Source of the DNA: a virus
Length of the DNA: 36,204 nt
IMG/VR virus record: IMGVR_UViG_3300009182_000172
Span: 1-36,204 of that record
Strand: one strand, 5' to 3'
Part shown: positions 7,296 to 16,035 of the stretch, one piece after another
Numbering within the stretch: the stretch's first letter is position 1
Layout: each line of letters opens with the position of its first letter
Program-made: the position numbers and the translations under genes
The notes under the pieces: model-generated
Seen by the model: the letters and a program-made list of their open reading frames with translations, nothing else
Told to the model about the DNA's origin: nothing
The model's database searches: none

Positions 7296-10200
7296 GGTTG
7301 AATGAAAATTCCTGCCAACGATCGCATTCTAGCCAATCCTAACTCTGCGAATTCACTTTCGGCCATAGGAGAAGTCAATTTTGGATATACTGGTTGTGTT
7401 GATCCTGATCCCACAAATTTTTCCGACGGTGTAGCGTACTGTGTTCCTGCGGTCGAAGGTGTTGATTGACTTGCTGAAGAAGTCTGTGCTTCTCTTGATT
7501 GAGCTCCTGTAAAACCTTGCTGAAATCCTTGTGCAAAAGCACTATCTTGTCCTTGATTATTTACTGGTGCCGCAGATGACTGTTGATTCCGTTTTTGACC
7601 AGTTAATTGAACTTGTCCAGGCTGTGTTTGATAATTTTCTTTATCATTTTTTGGATGCCAAAGCGTTGACATCTGCCCAATTTGACCTAATTTATCAGAA
7701 TCTAATCCATGGATTTCTGCCTGGCTCATAGTGCTTCTAAGTTCATTTCCTTGAGCACGCATTTTTTCAAGTTCAAGTCGTTGCAAGGCCTTTTGTTTTT
7801 GCAATGGATCTCGTAAACGAGCAATTTCAGCCTGTTGTTTTTCCCATTTTAATTTATTAGTATTTTGAGCAGCCCTAGCTTGCGGACTACGTTCTCTAGC
7901 TTCCTTTTCAGCTTCAGCTTGCCCCATTGTATTGACTAAATTAGTCCATTCGGTGTCGCCCATCCATGCAGCAATCGCAGGTTTTGCGGGTATAGGAGTA
8001 GCTTCGGCTAGCGCGTTTTGTCTAGAAAGTTTTACTTTTTCCTGTGTGCTGGCAATCCAATCAGTATGCTGATTGGGTGTGGTACTAGCACGATCTCGTT
8101 TTACATTTAGCTCATACTGTTGTAATTCTTTCTCAGCTGCCTTATATACTGTAGGATCATTGCTGCCTAATCGTTTAGCAATATCTCTGTACCATGAACG
8201 AACATCAGAAAACCCATGCTGCTTAGCCATCGTTGTATTACTATGTTGACTGAGATTAGACGTAGTGATAGGATTCGCTGTTTGGTAATTATATATCTTC
8301 TGTGAGTCAGCAACTTGACTATTGAACTTGCTTTTTGAATCAGCCATTTTGCTAGCAAAATCAGTGTTTTCGTTAACTTCACTGGCACGTATACCTGCCA
8401 ACGCTCGTATACGATCAATCATATCTTGATCATGTCCTACAACTGGTTCCATTCTTCCCGAATGACCATACTGTCCCTGTAAGGTTAAACTTTCGTTAGC
8501 TAATACATTGGCTGAATCTGTTTCGTCCCACACAGGATCACCTTTGTCATCTACTTTTTTAAGATTTGGGAAAGTTCTTTGAGCATGTGCCAATTTGTCA
8601 GCTGGGGTATTTTTTACACGATCACCGCCAATATTAACATATTCGTCATCATTTTCTAACCAATTACCGCCGCCAACTGTTTCGCTTATTTTGTCTTGTA
8701 TCTCGCTGCCCAGTGCTCCGCCAATAGCCCCACTACCAGGAATCTCCGGAGCTAATATCTCACCAGCGACTGTGCCTAATGCCTTACCCAATGCAGCTTC
8801 ATCTACTGTATAATCTTGTTCTAAATCTTTTTGGATAATGGGTAAAATTTTATCAAGATCACGTTTTACATCCATGCCATGAGAACGTGCGATGCCTTTG
8901 ATTTTTTCGCCGATCTGTTTGGCTACGAATTTTTCTGCCATGCTTTTTGGATTAACATATACAGTCATGATATCTATGTTACCTGCGGCAATGTCTTTTA
9001 ATAACATATCAACTTCTGTCATCGCTGCTTCTTTTAATTTTTCACTGGATCTGCGAGCACGATCACTTAGATTAGCCGCTTTTCCAGCTCCGCCTGTGGG
9101 CTTACTAACTTTCTTCCAATCACCTACGTCTTTCCAACTAACAACTTTACCTGTTTCATCTTTGGTTTCAGTGCGTTCTTCGGCTACATTTTTATCCCGT
9201 AAATTTTTTCTATTTAAAAATTTAGCGGAGGATACCGTAGATTGTATTTTTGCTGCTGGCACATCAGCTTCATGGCCATTCGCAAATTTTACACGATATT
9301 TAGGACCACTAACATTTTGGAACTTAGATGACGATCCCCACTGATTGATCAATGGACCTTTACTTATGATCTTACCTACGCCAAAACCCTGTACTGTAAC
9401 AGTATCTGAGTATTGGAATTCTTTGTATTCTTTAAGTTGTTCTGCGTCATGGTCAGGTACTCTTTCTAATCCACGTTTACGGCGATCAATCATTCTCTGA
9501 GCGATGTCACCATATTCGCCTGAAACTTCTGGTTCTAAATCTTTGATCTGTTGTCCGGCTGCTTTTTTGTATCTGTCTATAGTATTAGCATCGAGCTCGG
9601 TGAGATCAGTGGGAGCAGCGGGCAAATCCAAATTAAATTTTAGAGCTAACTCTGTTCTAAATTTATCATAAGACTGTGAGTTATCAAAAACAAAAGTATG
9701 TGTCAGGCCACGTGTGCTGTTGAGATTAGTCGGAAACTTTACAAAGTCACCACTATCATTAGAAAAAATCATTTGTGATCCAACACGTTTGACAAATGTT
9801 AAGTTAAGTAAATTTGAATCTAGCGATATTACTTTGTTTTGTATCAACAGCAAAGGAGTTACAATATATCTTTTATCTTGTTTTGGATCTACTGTAAATC
9901 TAGATAGGCCTTGAAAATACTCCACATTGTCGTCATTAGATTCTAAGTGTATACCATCAGCATAATATGATTCAAATATAGAAATTTTATCATTTATGCT
10001 TAAATCATTGCTTAAGTCTGTCCAGTTAACTGCTGATTCGTTAACTTTTTTTTTAATTTGATATCCATTAAAATTTTCCATAACATCAAGCGAAGACTCT
10101 GCCTTGGATCGTGTTTCATCGGGCTGCTCTACTTTTAATTTTCCGATAACTTGTGCTACATCATGGTCATTTTTTAATTCTTCTAATCGGGCAAGTATAA

Positions 10201-11377
10201 CAGTACGAGCATCAGCGTTGGCATCTTCGTCGGCCAATTCGTGTAGTTTATCAAATAACTCATCGTCGCCTAACAAATCATATAGTTGTTCAGTGGCATT
10301 GATAGCATCGGCGCCTACAGGAAAATCTTGACTTAATAGTTCTACTAATTTACTTTGTTTTTCTTTAGTATCCGGCAGCGCCCAAGTTCCCTCAGAGAGT
10401 AAATTCATCCAACTTTCAAAAATATTAGCTTCTTTCATGTCTGTATCCTGTTTTTTCAATTTTGCCAATAATGGCAGAGCTTGCTCGATGCGACTGTCAA
10501 TGTTAGTTTCTATAAACATATGTCGCAGATCTTCGATGATAACATCTTCGTCAGTGACAGCAGCAGGGTCCCATGACTCAAAATATCGGTTATATCCAGT
10601 GTGTGTTGCCAACGATTTAAGATTACGACGCAGGGTTTCAAAATATTGGCTAGCTTCTGTTACCAACTGTGCCGCGTCGCCTTCAAATATTTTATGCTGA
10701 CTAGCACGACGAAAACGACTCAGTAAACTCATCTCGTTGACAATAGTTGTGATATGCTGGCCTCTGGCATCATAAGGTTTACCGCCTTGGCGCACATGCT
10801 CTACCATAGCACGACCACCAGCCAAATTAGCAAATGCCAGTTTATGTCTTTCGCCTTCGGCAGTTTCCACAAATAAACTTTCAATGTAGCGGAACCGAGC
10901 ATCACCTTCGCCGATGGTTTTTTTGTGTTTAATCATCAATCTCGCAGCAGCGGGGGCACTGTTCCAACTGGCAGTTTTAGTACCACGCCATGATTCGAAG
11001 ATCCCTTCTCGTATCGCTGCTTGTCCTTGTAAACTATATTTTAATTTGGAAATATCCATCAAGTTAAAGAGGAACACGTTACGTTTGGCAAGTTGACGTA
11101 GCTGCAGCAAGAAATCATCAAACCACGATTGTTTATCCTCTGGTTCCATGCTTTTACCAAGGTTGTCTCCGAAATAAACATCTAATCGATTAGTGTCATT
11201 GGGTACCGTTGTATCAGCATAATGTAATAATATACTGGCTTGACCATAGTCACGGCCTGATTTACCTTTGTAATCAAAAGAAAGTACATCATCGTTACCA
11301 GCTTTTATAGTTTCTGGACTGAAGTTCTTTGTGACTAGCAGGTTATCAAGCTGAGCTTTAATGTTATTGTTGGACAT
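7292..11377 (-). CDS. Large head-associated protein of unknown function (1361 aa)
   Basis: A long hydrophilic protein of a type seen in aquatic T4-like phages; I cannot assign a function. Visible features: three FESW motifs in the first ~350 residues (GIFESW, RYFESW, NIFESW); an SH3-like stretch around residues 650-710 with KYRVKFANGHEADVP; a glycine-zipper-like segment around 855-890 (GKALGTVAGEILAPEIPGSG, then AIGGALGSE) that could insert in a membrane; a Q/S-rich low-complexity region after about 1100; and two RxRxLAGI motifs (RIRALAGI, RMRSLAGI), the second near the C-terminus. IFE and similar IxE sites match the cleavage rule of T4-type prohead protease. I infer an internal or ejected head protein lying between terminase and gp32. 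An ATAAATA box ends 4 bases before its ATG. Confidence 0.75.
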   Translation of the reverse strand: MSNNNIKAQLDNLLVTKNFSPETIKAGNDDVLSFDYKGKSGRDYGQASILLHYADTTVPNDTNRLDVYFGDNLGKSMEPEDKQSWFDDFLLQLRQLAKRNVFLFNLMDISKLKYSLQGQAAIREGIFESWRGTKTASWNSAPAAARLMIKHKKTIGEGDARFRYIESLFVETAEGERHKLAFANLAGGRAMVEHVRQGGKPYDARGQHITTIVNEMSLLSRFRRASQHKIFEGDAAQLVTEASQYFETLRRNLKSLATHTGYNRYFESWDPAAVTDEDVIIEDLRHMFIETNIDSRIEQALPLLAKLKKQDTDMKEANIFESWMNLLSEGTWALPDTKEKQSKLVELLSQDFPVGADAINATEQLYDLLGDDELFDKLHELADEDANADARTVILARLEELKNDHDVAQVIGKLKVEQPDETRSKAESSLDVMENFNGYQIKKKVNESAVNWTDLSNDLSINDKISIFESYYADGIHLESNDDNVEYFQGLSRFTVDPKQDKRYIVTPLLLIQNKVISLDSNLLNLTFVKRVGSQMIFSNDSGDFVKFPTNLNSTRGLTHTFVFDNSQSYDKFRTELALKFNLDLPAAPTDLTELDANTIDRYKKAAGQQIKDLEPEVSGEYGDIAQRMIDRRKRGLERVPDHDAEQLKEYKEFQYSDTVTVQGFGVGKIISKGPLINQWGSSSKFQNVSGPKYRVKFANGHEADVPAAKIQSTVSSAKFLNRKNLRDKNVAEERTETKDETGKVVSWKDVGDWKKVSKPTGGAGKAANLSDRARRSSEKLKEAAMTEVDMLLKDIAAGNIDIMTVYVNPKSMAEKFVAKQIGEKIKGIARSHGMDVKRDLDKILPIIQKDLEQDYTVDEAALGKALGTVAGEILAPEIPGSGAIGGALGSEIQDKISETVGGGNWLENDDEYVNIGGDRVKNTPADKLAHAQRTFPNLKKVDDKGDPVWDETDSANVLANESLTLQGQYGHSGRMEPVVGHDQDMIDRIRALAGIRASEVNENTDFASKMADSKSKFNSQVADSQKIYNYQTANPITTSNLSQHSNTTMAKQHGFSDVRSWYRDIAKRLGSNDPTVYKAAEKELQQYELNVKRDRASTTPNQHTDWIASTQEKVKLSRQNALAEATPIPAKPAIAAWMGDTEWTNLVNTMGQAEAEKEARERSPQARAAQNTNKLKWEKQQAEIARLRDPLQKQKALQRLELEKMRAQGNELRSTMSQAEIHGLDSDKLGQIGQMSTLWHPKNDKENYQTQPGQVQLTGQKRNQQSSAAPVNNQGQDSAFAQGFQQGFTGAQSREAQTSSASQSTPSTAGTQYATPSEKFVGSGSTQPVYPKLTSPMAESEFAELGLARMRSLAGIFIQP

Positions 11378-11381
11378 AGTG

Positions 11382-11388
11382 TATTTAT
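11382..11388 (-). promoter_or_regulatory. Late-type promoter motif ATAAATA, 4 nt before an ATG
   Basis: ATAAATA then CACT then ATG (11377). The start of transcription would be at or next to the start codon, and no Shine-Dalgarno is present. Confidence 0.5.
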
Positions 11389-11390
11389 GA

Positions 11391-13067
11391 CTAGTACATC
11401 GAAGCTATAAATGGCAGAGGTGGCACGATGTGTGAGCCATGATCTCGCATCTGTGTATCCATTTCAGGATGATAGCTTTGTAGTAGTATCATCATTCTAG
11501 TTACTAGTATAGTGGCCATGACTAAATCATCGGTTTCGCCGGGTTTGGCAGCATAACTTACCCCGTGCGCCACAAACGCCTTTAATTCTGAGATCAATGG
11601 TTTACTGCGTATTTTCATCTTGCCTGATTCTATTAATGTCTTTAATTTAGCGCAGGCAGTTAGTTTATTTTTTGGGCTAGTATTAAATCCTTTGCGATAC
11701 CTGCCGGCTCCTCTGTTAGGATCTGACAAGAAATATCCTCGAATATTTTCCTCGCCATACTGATCTATGGAAATCAGTGCCGCTTCACCAATGGTGTTAT
11801 TTTCTACACTATAATAAACACTTTGTTCGTCGCCTACTATATTGTAGATATACTGTACTACATCGGCTAATATTCTAATTTGTTCGGGGATAGTCGTACG
11901 ATTGTGTTTCCACTCACCCACTTGCTCAGTTGAGTTGGCTTCAAATACCTGTATAGCAGCCGGATCGCCACCAGTGCCCAAACTGGGATCTAGGCCCACA
12001 CAATAAATTTTACCCAATTCTGGAGTTTTATACCATCGTATCTGCGCTGTTTTATGCGTGGGCTCAACCCCTTCTAGATCTATAAGTTTAGCCGGAGCAA
12101 TTAATGTTTCATCATTGATAATGAATTCACAACCTATTTCTCGCCTAAAGCGATCTTCTCCTAGTTGCGCTTTAGTAGCTTCTGCCCATGCATCGTCTCT
12201 GTCGGGATGTTCTTGCCAATAACTTCTAAATGGTCTGAACCCGTTTAACCCCACTTCTTGGGGATTACCATGGCTATCCTCCATTTTATTAGCGGCTTTC
12301 CACAATAACGCAAACTGATCTTCGTCACTATTTGGGGTACTAGTGATGATTGCTTTACCGCCAGTTGACAGCGTTGGTGAAATTGAAGTCCAGAATTCAG
12401 AGGCAATAGTGGGACGCACAAATGCGAACTCATCCAGGTAAAGTAACGAAAGACTCATACCACGACCAGTGTTTTCAGTTGTAGTAGCAGATACTATACG
12501 CGATCCGTTTTCAAATTCAATCGAACCTTTATTATAGTTTGTGGCACCTGCTCTGATATGATCAGGGCAAAGCTCATAAGCGTATCGGACACGGTTCATA
12601 ATTTCTTGTGAACCGTCATACTTGTGAGCAGATACGAGAATGGTGCTGTCAGGCACAAACATAGCATACCACAACAAATAGCCTGCTGCGCTTGTTGAAT
12701 TATGACTTAATATACCATCCGAGTAAAATCGATGATGGTTACTTGCTACTGCCAAATCATACATTGATTCATACACACCAGTGGCCGTGACAGACAGAAC
12801 TTGGCTTGGACCTTGAATAGTCTGTACTAACTCAGTTGATGTTAAATCTTTGACAAAAACCTCATTAAATTTGTCATCAAATACAATATGTGTATCCGCA
12901 CAACTTAGACTTAACCCATTTGATAATTTTAACGTATAAATTTCATATTCAACTGTCTGTTTGACTTCTTCAATAGGTTGGTACCCAGTGTCAGTCAGTA
13001 CACTCCACTCACTGACTGGTACTATATCAGTAAATTTTCGTGTTATTGAGTTAGAAAGTTGATGCAT
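11391..13067 (-). CDS. 17: C-intein fused to the C-terminal part of the large terminase (gp17)
   Basis: Residues 1-123 are a C-intein: block B CADTHIV, block F MYDLAVASNHHRFY and the terminal DGILSHN. The +1 residue is Ser124. After it comes the ATPase part of TerL: STSAAGYLLWYAMF completes the P-loop, LLYLDE (208-213) is Walker B with the catalytic Glu, and SIT-like STPNSDED follows as the coupling motif. The nuclease domain shows GLDPS (Asp361), YYSVENN and a late Asp pair in ETDDLVMA (about 512-517). Joined to 13352-13759 the mature terminase is 520 residues and the P-loop reads RQSGKS. TerL pumps DNA into the prohead and cuts the concatemer. The ATG at 13067 overlaps the endonuclease gene by 25 bases. 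Confidence 0.93.
   Translation of the reverse strand: MHQLSNSITRKFTDIVPVSEWSVLTDTGYQPIEEVKQTVEYEIYTLKLSNGLSLSCADTHIVFDDKFNEVFVKDLTSTELVQTIQGPSQVLSVTATGVYESMYDLAVASNHHRFYSDGILSHNSTSAAGYLLWYAMFVPDSTILVSAHKYDGSQEIMNRVRYAYELCPDHIRAGATNYNKGSIEFENGSRIVSATTTENTGRGMSLSLLYLDEFAFVRPTIASEFWTSISPTLSTGGKAIITSTPNSDEDQFALLWKAANKMEDSHGNPQEVGLNGFRPFRSYWQEHPDRDDAWAEATKAQLGEDRFRREIGCEFIINDETLIAPAKLIDLEGVEPTHKTAQIRWYKTPELGKIYCVGLDPSLGTGGDPAAIQVFEANSTEQVGEWKHNRTTIPEQIRILADVVQYIYNIVGDEQSVYYSVENNTIGEAALISIDQYGEENIRGYFLSDPNRGAGRYRKGFNTSPKNKLTACAKLKTLIESGKMKIRSKPLISELKAFVAHGVSYAAKPGETDDLVMATILVTRMMILLQSYHPEMDTQMRDHGSHIVPPLPFIASMY
12699..13067 (-). other. C-intein of the split terminase intein
   Basis: 123 codons ending in SHN before Ser. 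It is related to the UvsX C-intein over its length. Atypically split TerL inteins with a long C-part have been described from aquatic metagenomes (AceL-TerL, from memory). Confidence 0.9.
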
Positions 13068-13309
13068 TCTTGTAAAACCTTGTCTTTGTTTTGTTTATAT
13101 TCATATTCAAAAACGTGAAATATTTTATACCCAGCATTTGCTATTCTATGATCGCGCATTTTTTCACGCTCTGGATTTGCTCGCACCGGCGAATGCCAAT
13201 AATCTCCATCAAATTCAATTATTTTTTTCCTAGTTAAACATATAAAATCAGGGCGTACATATGTATTATCAAGCTCCAAGACATACTCTTTGTTTTTGTA
13301 TGTACTCAT
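13043..13309 (-). CDS. Vsr-like homing endonuclease between the terminase halves
   Basis: An 88-residue protein with RPDF at 19-22 and IEFDGDYWHSP starting at 31, then HRIANAGYKIFHVFEYEYKQ. This is the very-short-patch-repair (Vsr)/EDxHD fold of small phage homing endonucleases, with an acidic residue and His of the active site in place. It is expected to cut an intein-less terminase gene so that repair copies the intein and itself. GAGAAG stands before the ATG. The same frame is open for 11 more codons upstream, so a non-ATG start further up is possible. Free-standing endonuclease genes between split-intein halves are a known arrangement ('fractured genes'). Confidence 0.82.
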   Translation of the reverse strand: MSTYKNKEYVLELDNTYVRPDFICLTRKKIIEFDGDYWHSPVRANPEREKMRDHRIANAGYKIFHVFEYEYKQNKDKVLQECINFLTQ

Positions 13310-13351
13310 ATCTTCTCGAATGTGTGTGGCGTAAAAGTCATTTTACAGTGT

Positions 13352-13759
13352 TTACAATTTTTTGACTTCATATTTCGATATGTCAGGGATTTCTGTTCCG
13401 TCTCGTTGAGCCTGCATAAATTTGTGGTAGATGCCAATCGGTATGTCATATTGTTTTCCAGTTTTGTTGTTCATAATATTTACATTGGAATCTTCTTGTA
13501 AACATTTTCCCGACTGTCTCGGCATCATGGCTATAGCGTATCGGTAGTTGTGGTACGTTTCAATCAATCTTTTTTGATAATCAAAAGGTTGATATTGCAT
13601 CTTGCCCTGAACTGGATGCTGTATGAAAAAGAAATTGCCCATAAAGTAGTGAGGCCCTGACTCAGGATCTGTACATAGAGCAAATTCAGTTAGCTGTTGA
13701 GCCGTCCAGTTTTGTTTTTTGTAAGGGGCTTTGGCTAGGCTAGATGCGTCAAATGACAT
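13352..13759 (-). CDS. 17: N-terminal part of the large terminase (gp17) fused to an N-intein
   Basis: Residues 1-85 are the start of TerL, with FDYQKRLIETYHNYRYAIAM (adenine-binding Q motif region) and the P-loop opening PRQSGK. Cys86 opens the N-intein (CLQEDSNVNI, block A), which runs 50 residues to the stop. The partner is 11391-13067. No Shine-Dalgarno is visible; a GTAAATA box ends 4 bases before the ATG. Without splicing this fragment would have only half of a Walker A. Confidence 0.92.
   Translation of the reverse strand: MSFDASSLAKAPYKKQNWTAQQLTEFALCTDPESGPHYFMGNFFFIQHPVQGKMQYQPFDYQKRLIETYHNYRYAIAMMPRQSGKCLQEDSNVNIMNNKTGKQYDIPIGIYHKFMQAQRDGTEIPDISKYEVKKL
13355..13504 (-). other. N-intein (50 residues) of the split terminase intein
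   Basis: It starts at Cys86 of the N-terminal terminase ORF. Block A is CLQEDSNVNI. The tail after ~25 residues (KFMQAQRDGTEI and on) has no obvious intein motif and may be extra. Confidence 0.85.
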
Positions 13760-13763
13760 GTGT

Positions 13764-13770
13764 TATTTAC
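13764..13770 (-). promoter_or_regulatory. Late-type promoter motif GTAAATA, 4 nt before the terminase ATG
   Basis: GTAAATA, ACAC, then ATG at 13759. Same geometry as the box at 11382-11388. Confidence 0.4.
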
Positions 13771-13780
13771 AATTAGTTGA

Positions 13781-14497
13781 TTACTGGCCTAACCCAAATT
13801 TCATGCCTGTAGCTTTTTCAATTTCAGTCATACTTGTTTGATATTGTAACCAATTAGTGGCGGGCACAATTGGAGCATTTGGCATTAAATATGCTTGAAC
13901 TTTTTTGCTACGCTTCTCAATAATAATTTTATATAATCGTGTCGGAATACCCAAACCATTGCCAGTAAATGCGTGACCTTGATCGAATATACCACCCGAG
14001 ATAACGTAAAAATCTGTTCCTTGTGCCATAGCCCATTGCCGTTCGGCAGTTTCGAGTAAACGCCATCCACCTCTGTTATTATTAGCATTTTGTGGAACCA
14101 TATTACTTAAATTAAAACTCTCACTCATGATGTCATCATTTTGTGTATTGTTGCCAGCGGGCGCCATATGACCGCGATCATGTGTTTTACCTACAGTAGC
14201 ATAGTCAGCTAGACTGGCACTACATTGAGGCGAGACACTGGCGTCTGGATGGAAGTTATCTCGGCGTTTTGCTGGACCAGTCATAGCCGCTACTGTTAAA
14301 TGTTCAAATACTGCCACCGGAGCTTTAACATCACAACGATGAATCACTGCGTAATTGAGGTGACAAATTTCTTGATCACCGGGGTGTGATTGATACTGTG
14401 GCGTGCCGTTTACAGTAAACTGTGGACATTCTTGATCAATTTGTGCAAAAGTTGATAAACTTGTTAATGCTGTTATTATTATAATAAATTGTTTCAT
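13781..14497 (-). CDS. Secreted DNA/RNA non-specific endonuclease (NucA family)
   Basis: A 238-residue beta-beta-alpha metal nuclease. Residues 1-18 form a typical signal peptide (MKQFIIIITALTSLSTFA) with a cleavage site near AQ. The catalytic motif DRGHMAPAGN is at 107-116 with His110 as the general base, and SNMVPQNANNNRGGW (131-145) supplies the Mg-binding Asn. These enzymes degrade any nucleic acid. A signal peptide on a phage nuclease sends it to the periplasm or outside. Possible uses are clearing host DNA after lysis, nucleotide recovery or destroying incoming competitor DNA; these are guesses. AGGAG ribosome-binding site; ATAAATA box 22 bases further up, so it is probably a late gene. 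It could have been acquired from a bacterium. Confidence 0.9.
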   Translation of the reverse strand: MKQFIIIITALTSLSTFAQIDQECPQFTVNGTPQYQSHPGDQEICHLNYAVIHRCDVKAPVAVFEHLTVAAMTGPAKRRDNFHPDASVSPQCSASLADYATVGKTHDRGHMAPAGNNTQNDDIMSESFNLSNMVPQNANNNRGGWRLLETAERQWAMAQGTDFYVISGGIFDQGHAFTGNGLGIPTRLYKIIIEKRSKKVQAYLMPNAPIVPATNWLQYQTSMTEIEKATGMKFGLGQ

Positions 14498-14519
14498 TAT
14501 GAATCTCCTAAATTTTGGT

Positions 14520-14526
14520 TATTTAT
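14520..14526 (-). promoter_or_regulatory. Late-type promoter motif ATAAATA upstream of the NucA gene
   Basis: ATAAATA, 22 bases before the ATG at 14497, with AGGAG in between. Confidence 0.55.
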
Positions 14527-14535
14527 GTAAAAAAT

Positions 14536-16035
14536 TTATGTTTTTTGGGTTAAACAATCACCTACGACCAGCACATCCAGTTCAGAGTTTTCAAATAATT
14601 CCCGAGCATTATCAATATACCCTGCTATAGGTTTTCCTGCTAAATTTAAACTAGTATTCAGCAATACAGGACATCCTGTAATTTTATAAAATTCTTCTAA
14701 TAGCAGGGCCAGATTGGTTTCAGAATCCTTAACTGTTTGAATCCTACAAGTTCCATCTATATGAGTAATACACGATAATGCTGGATTTTTAACTTTGGCA
14801 ACATACAACATATAAGGATTTTCATAACTTAATTCAAAATGATCTTCTTTATATTTATCTAGTACAACTGCTCCAAACGGTCTGTATTTTTCACGTTTTT
14901 TAATATTGTTTATAATTTTCTTACCTTCTGGAATCCTGGGATCCATAAGTATTGACCTATTGCCTAATGCCCGTGGACCTAATTCGCCGTGTCCTTGATA
15001 CCAGGCTACTGTTTTTCCACTTGCTAATAAGTTGGCAGTATGTTTAATTGTATCTAACGTTACTTTACTGTGCGGAGCCTCATCATGCTGCACAAATGGA
15101 AAGTCATTCAGCACAAAGGGCGGTAAATTATGCTTACGCCTAAGCCACTCAATTGCTCCCAAACTAAGTCCTTCGTCCCCGCAATGTGGAGGTATAATTA
15201 AATTTGGAAAATATTCTTTAAGTTTTGTATTCCAAATAACATTTTGAGCTATGCCACCAGTATAGGAAATAACATCAGTTGGGTTAGCAAATTTTTTAAA
15301 AAATTCCAATAGTGCTTCTCCTACTCTTTCATGAACAGTTCTAATCCAATCTAGCGGTTGCAAATGAGCTAACCATAAATCATTATGATGATTGACCCAG
15401 TGATCTAAACTAAAAATATCATCTACTGTATAGATGTCATATTGCCTAATTACATCTAAAAATTTTTGATCTAGTTTACCATAACTTTGAAGTCCCATGG
15501 CCTTGCCGGGCATTTCTAGTAGATCATGTTTACAATCAATCTTCAAATAATGCCCGGCATTGGTCATATTGACCCCGACTGATCCATTAGTGTCTAACCA
15601 TCCTTCTTGAAGTAGTTCTTCGTTTTTAATTACAGTCCATACTCTATTTGCGTCACCGTGCCCATCCATCGCAATGTAGACATCGGGATCTTTATCTGTT
15701 AACATCCATGCGCTAAGACTATGAGCCAGATGATGATTAATTCTCCAAACTTTGCACGGTGCTGGGAAAAATTCGTATTCTACAGCTGGGAAAAACGATT
15801 TGGCATCTTCTGGAAGTTTATAATTATCCGGATCAATTACAATAACGATCTCATCTATATCTGAATAATCCACGTCCCAGACATCTTTAATTTCTTGGCG
15901 CCACTCCCATAGGTTTTGATAAGAATGATATTTTATCTGCTTTTTCCTTTCAGATTTATAATAATGTAATTGACTACCGTCCCAGTAACTAAAATTACTA
16001 TCATGCTCGCAAAGTCGTAAGGCAAGAAGCTTCAT
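14536..16035 (-). CDS. NodU/CmcH/TobZ-type carbamoyltransferase
   Basis: A 499-residue O-carbamoyltransferase. These enzymes make carbamoyl-adenylate from carbamoyl phosphate and ATP and pass the carbamoyl group to a hydroxyl. The N-terminal Kae1-like domain contains HHLAH (101-105, iron ligands), DGHGD and TGGIAQN. The C-terminal YrdC-like half holds GELGPRALGNRSIL (about 350-363), which marks the family, and PVLLNTSLNLAGKPI. Length fits the family but is on the short side (TobZ is ~570). In phages such enzymes may decorate hydroxymethylated DNA bases or a sugar on the virion. I see no hydroxymethylase in the window, so the substrate is open. AGGA ribosome-binding site. The 135 bases upstream hold no gene and no clear promoter. 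Confidence 0.9.
   Translation of the reverse strand: MKLLALRLCEHDSNFSYWDGSQLHYYKSERKKQIKYHSYQNLWEWRQEIKDVWDVDYSDIDEIVIVIDPDNYKLPEDAKSFFPAVEYEFFPAPCKVWRINHHLAHSLSAWMLTDKDPDVYIAMDGHGDANRVWTVIKNEELLQEGWLDTNGSVGVNMTNAGHYLKIDCKHDLLEMPGKAMGLQSYGKLDQKFLDVIRQYDIYTVDDIFSLDHWVNHHNDLWLAHLQPLDWIRTVHERVGEALLEFFKKFANPTDVISYTGGIAQNVIWNTKLKEYFPNLIIPPHCGDEGLSLGAIEWLRRKHNLPPFVLNDFPFVQHDEAPHSKVTLDTIKHTANLLASGKTVAWYQGHGELGPRALGNRSILMDPRIPEGKKIINNIKKREKYRPFGAVVLDKYKEDHFELSYENPYMLYVAKVKNPALSCITHIDGTCRIQTVKDSETNLALLLEEFYKITGCPVLLNTSLNLAGKPIAGYIDNARELFENSELDVLVVGDCLTQKT

Noticed and set aside
8595-9344. Plus-strand ORFs of 72 and 150 codons inside the 1361-aa gene
   Set aside because: Shadows of the coding strand with Ser/Leu/Pro-rich low-information translations and no ribosome sites.
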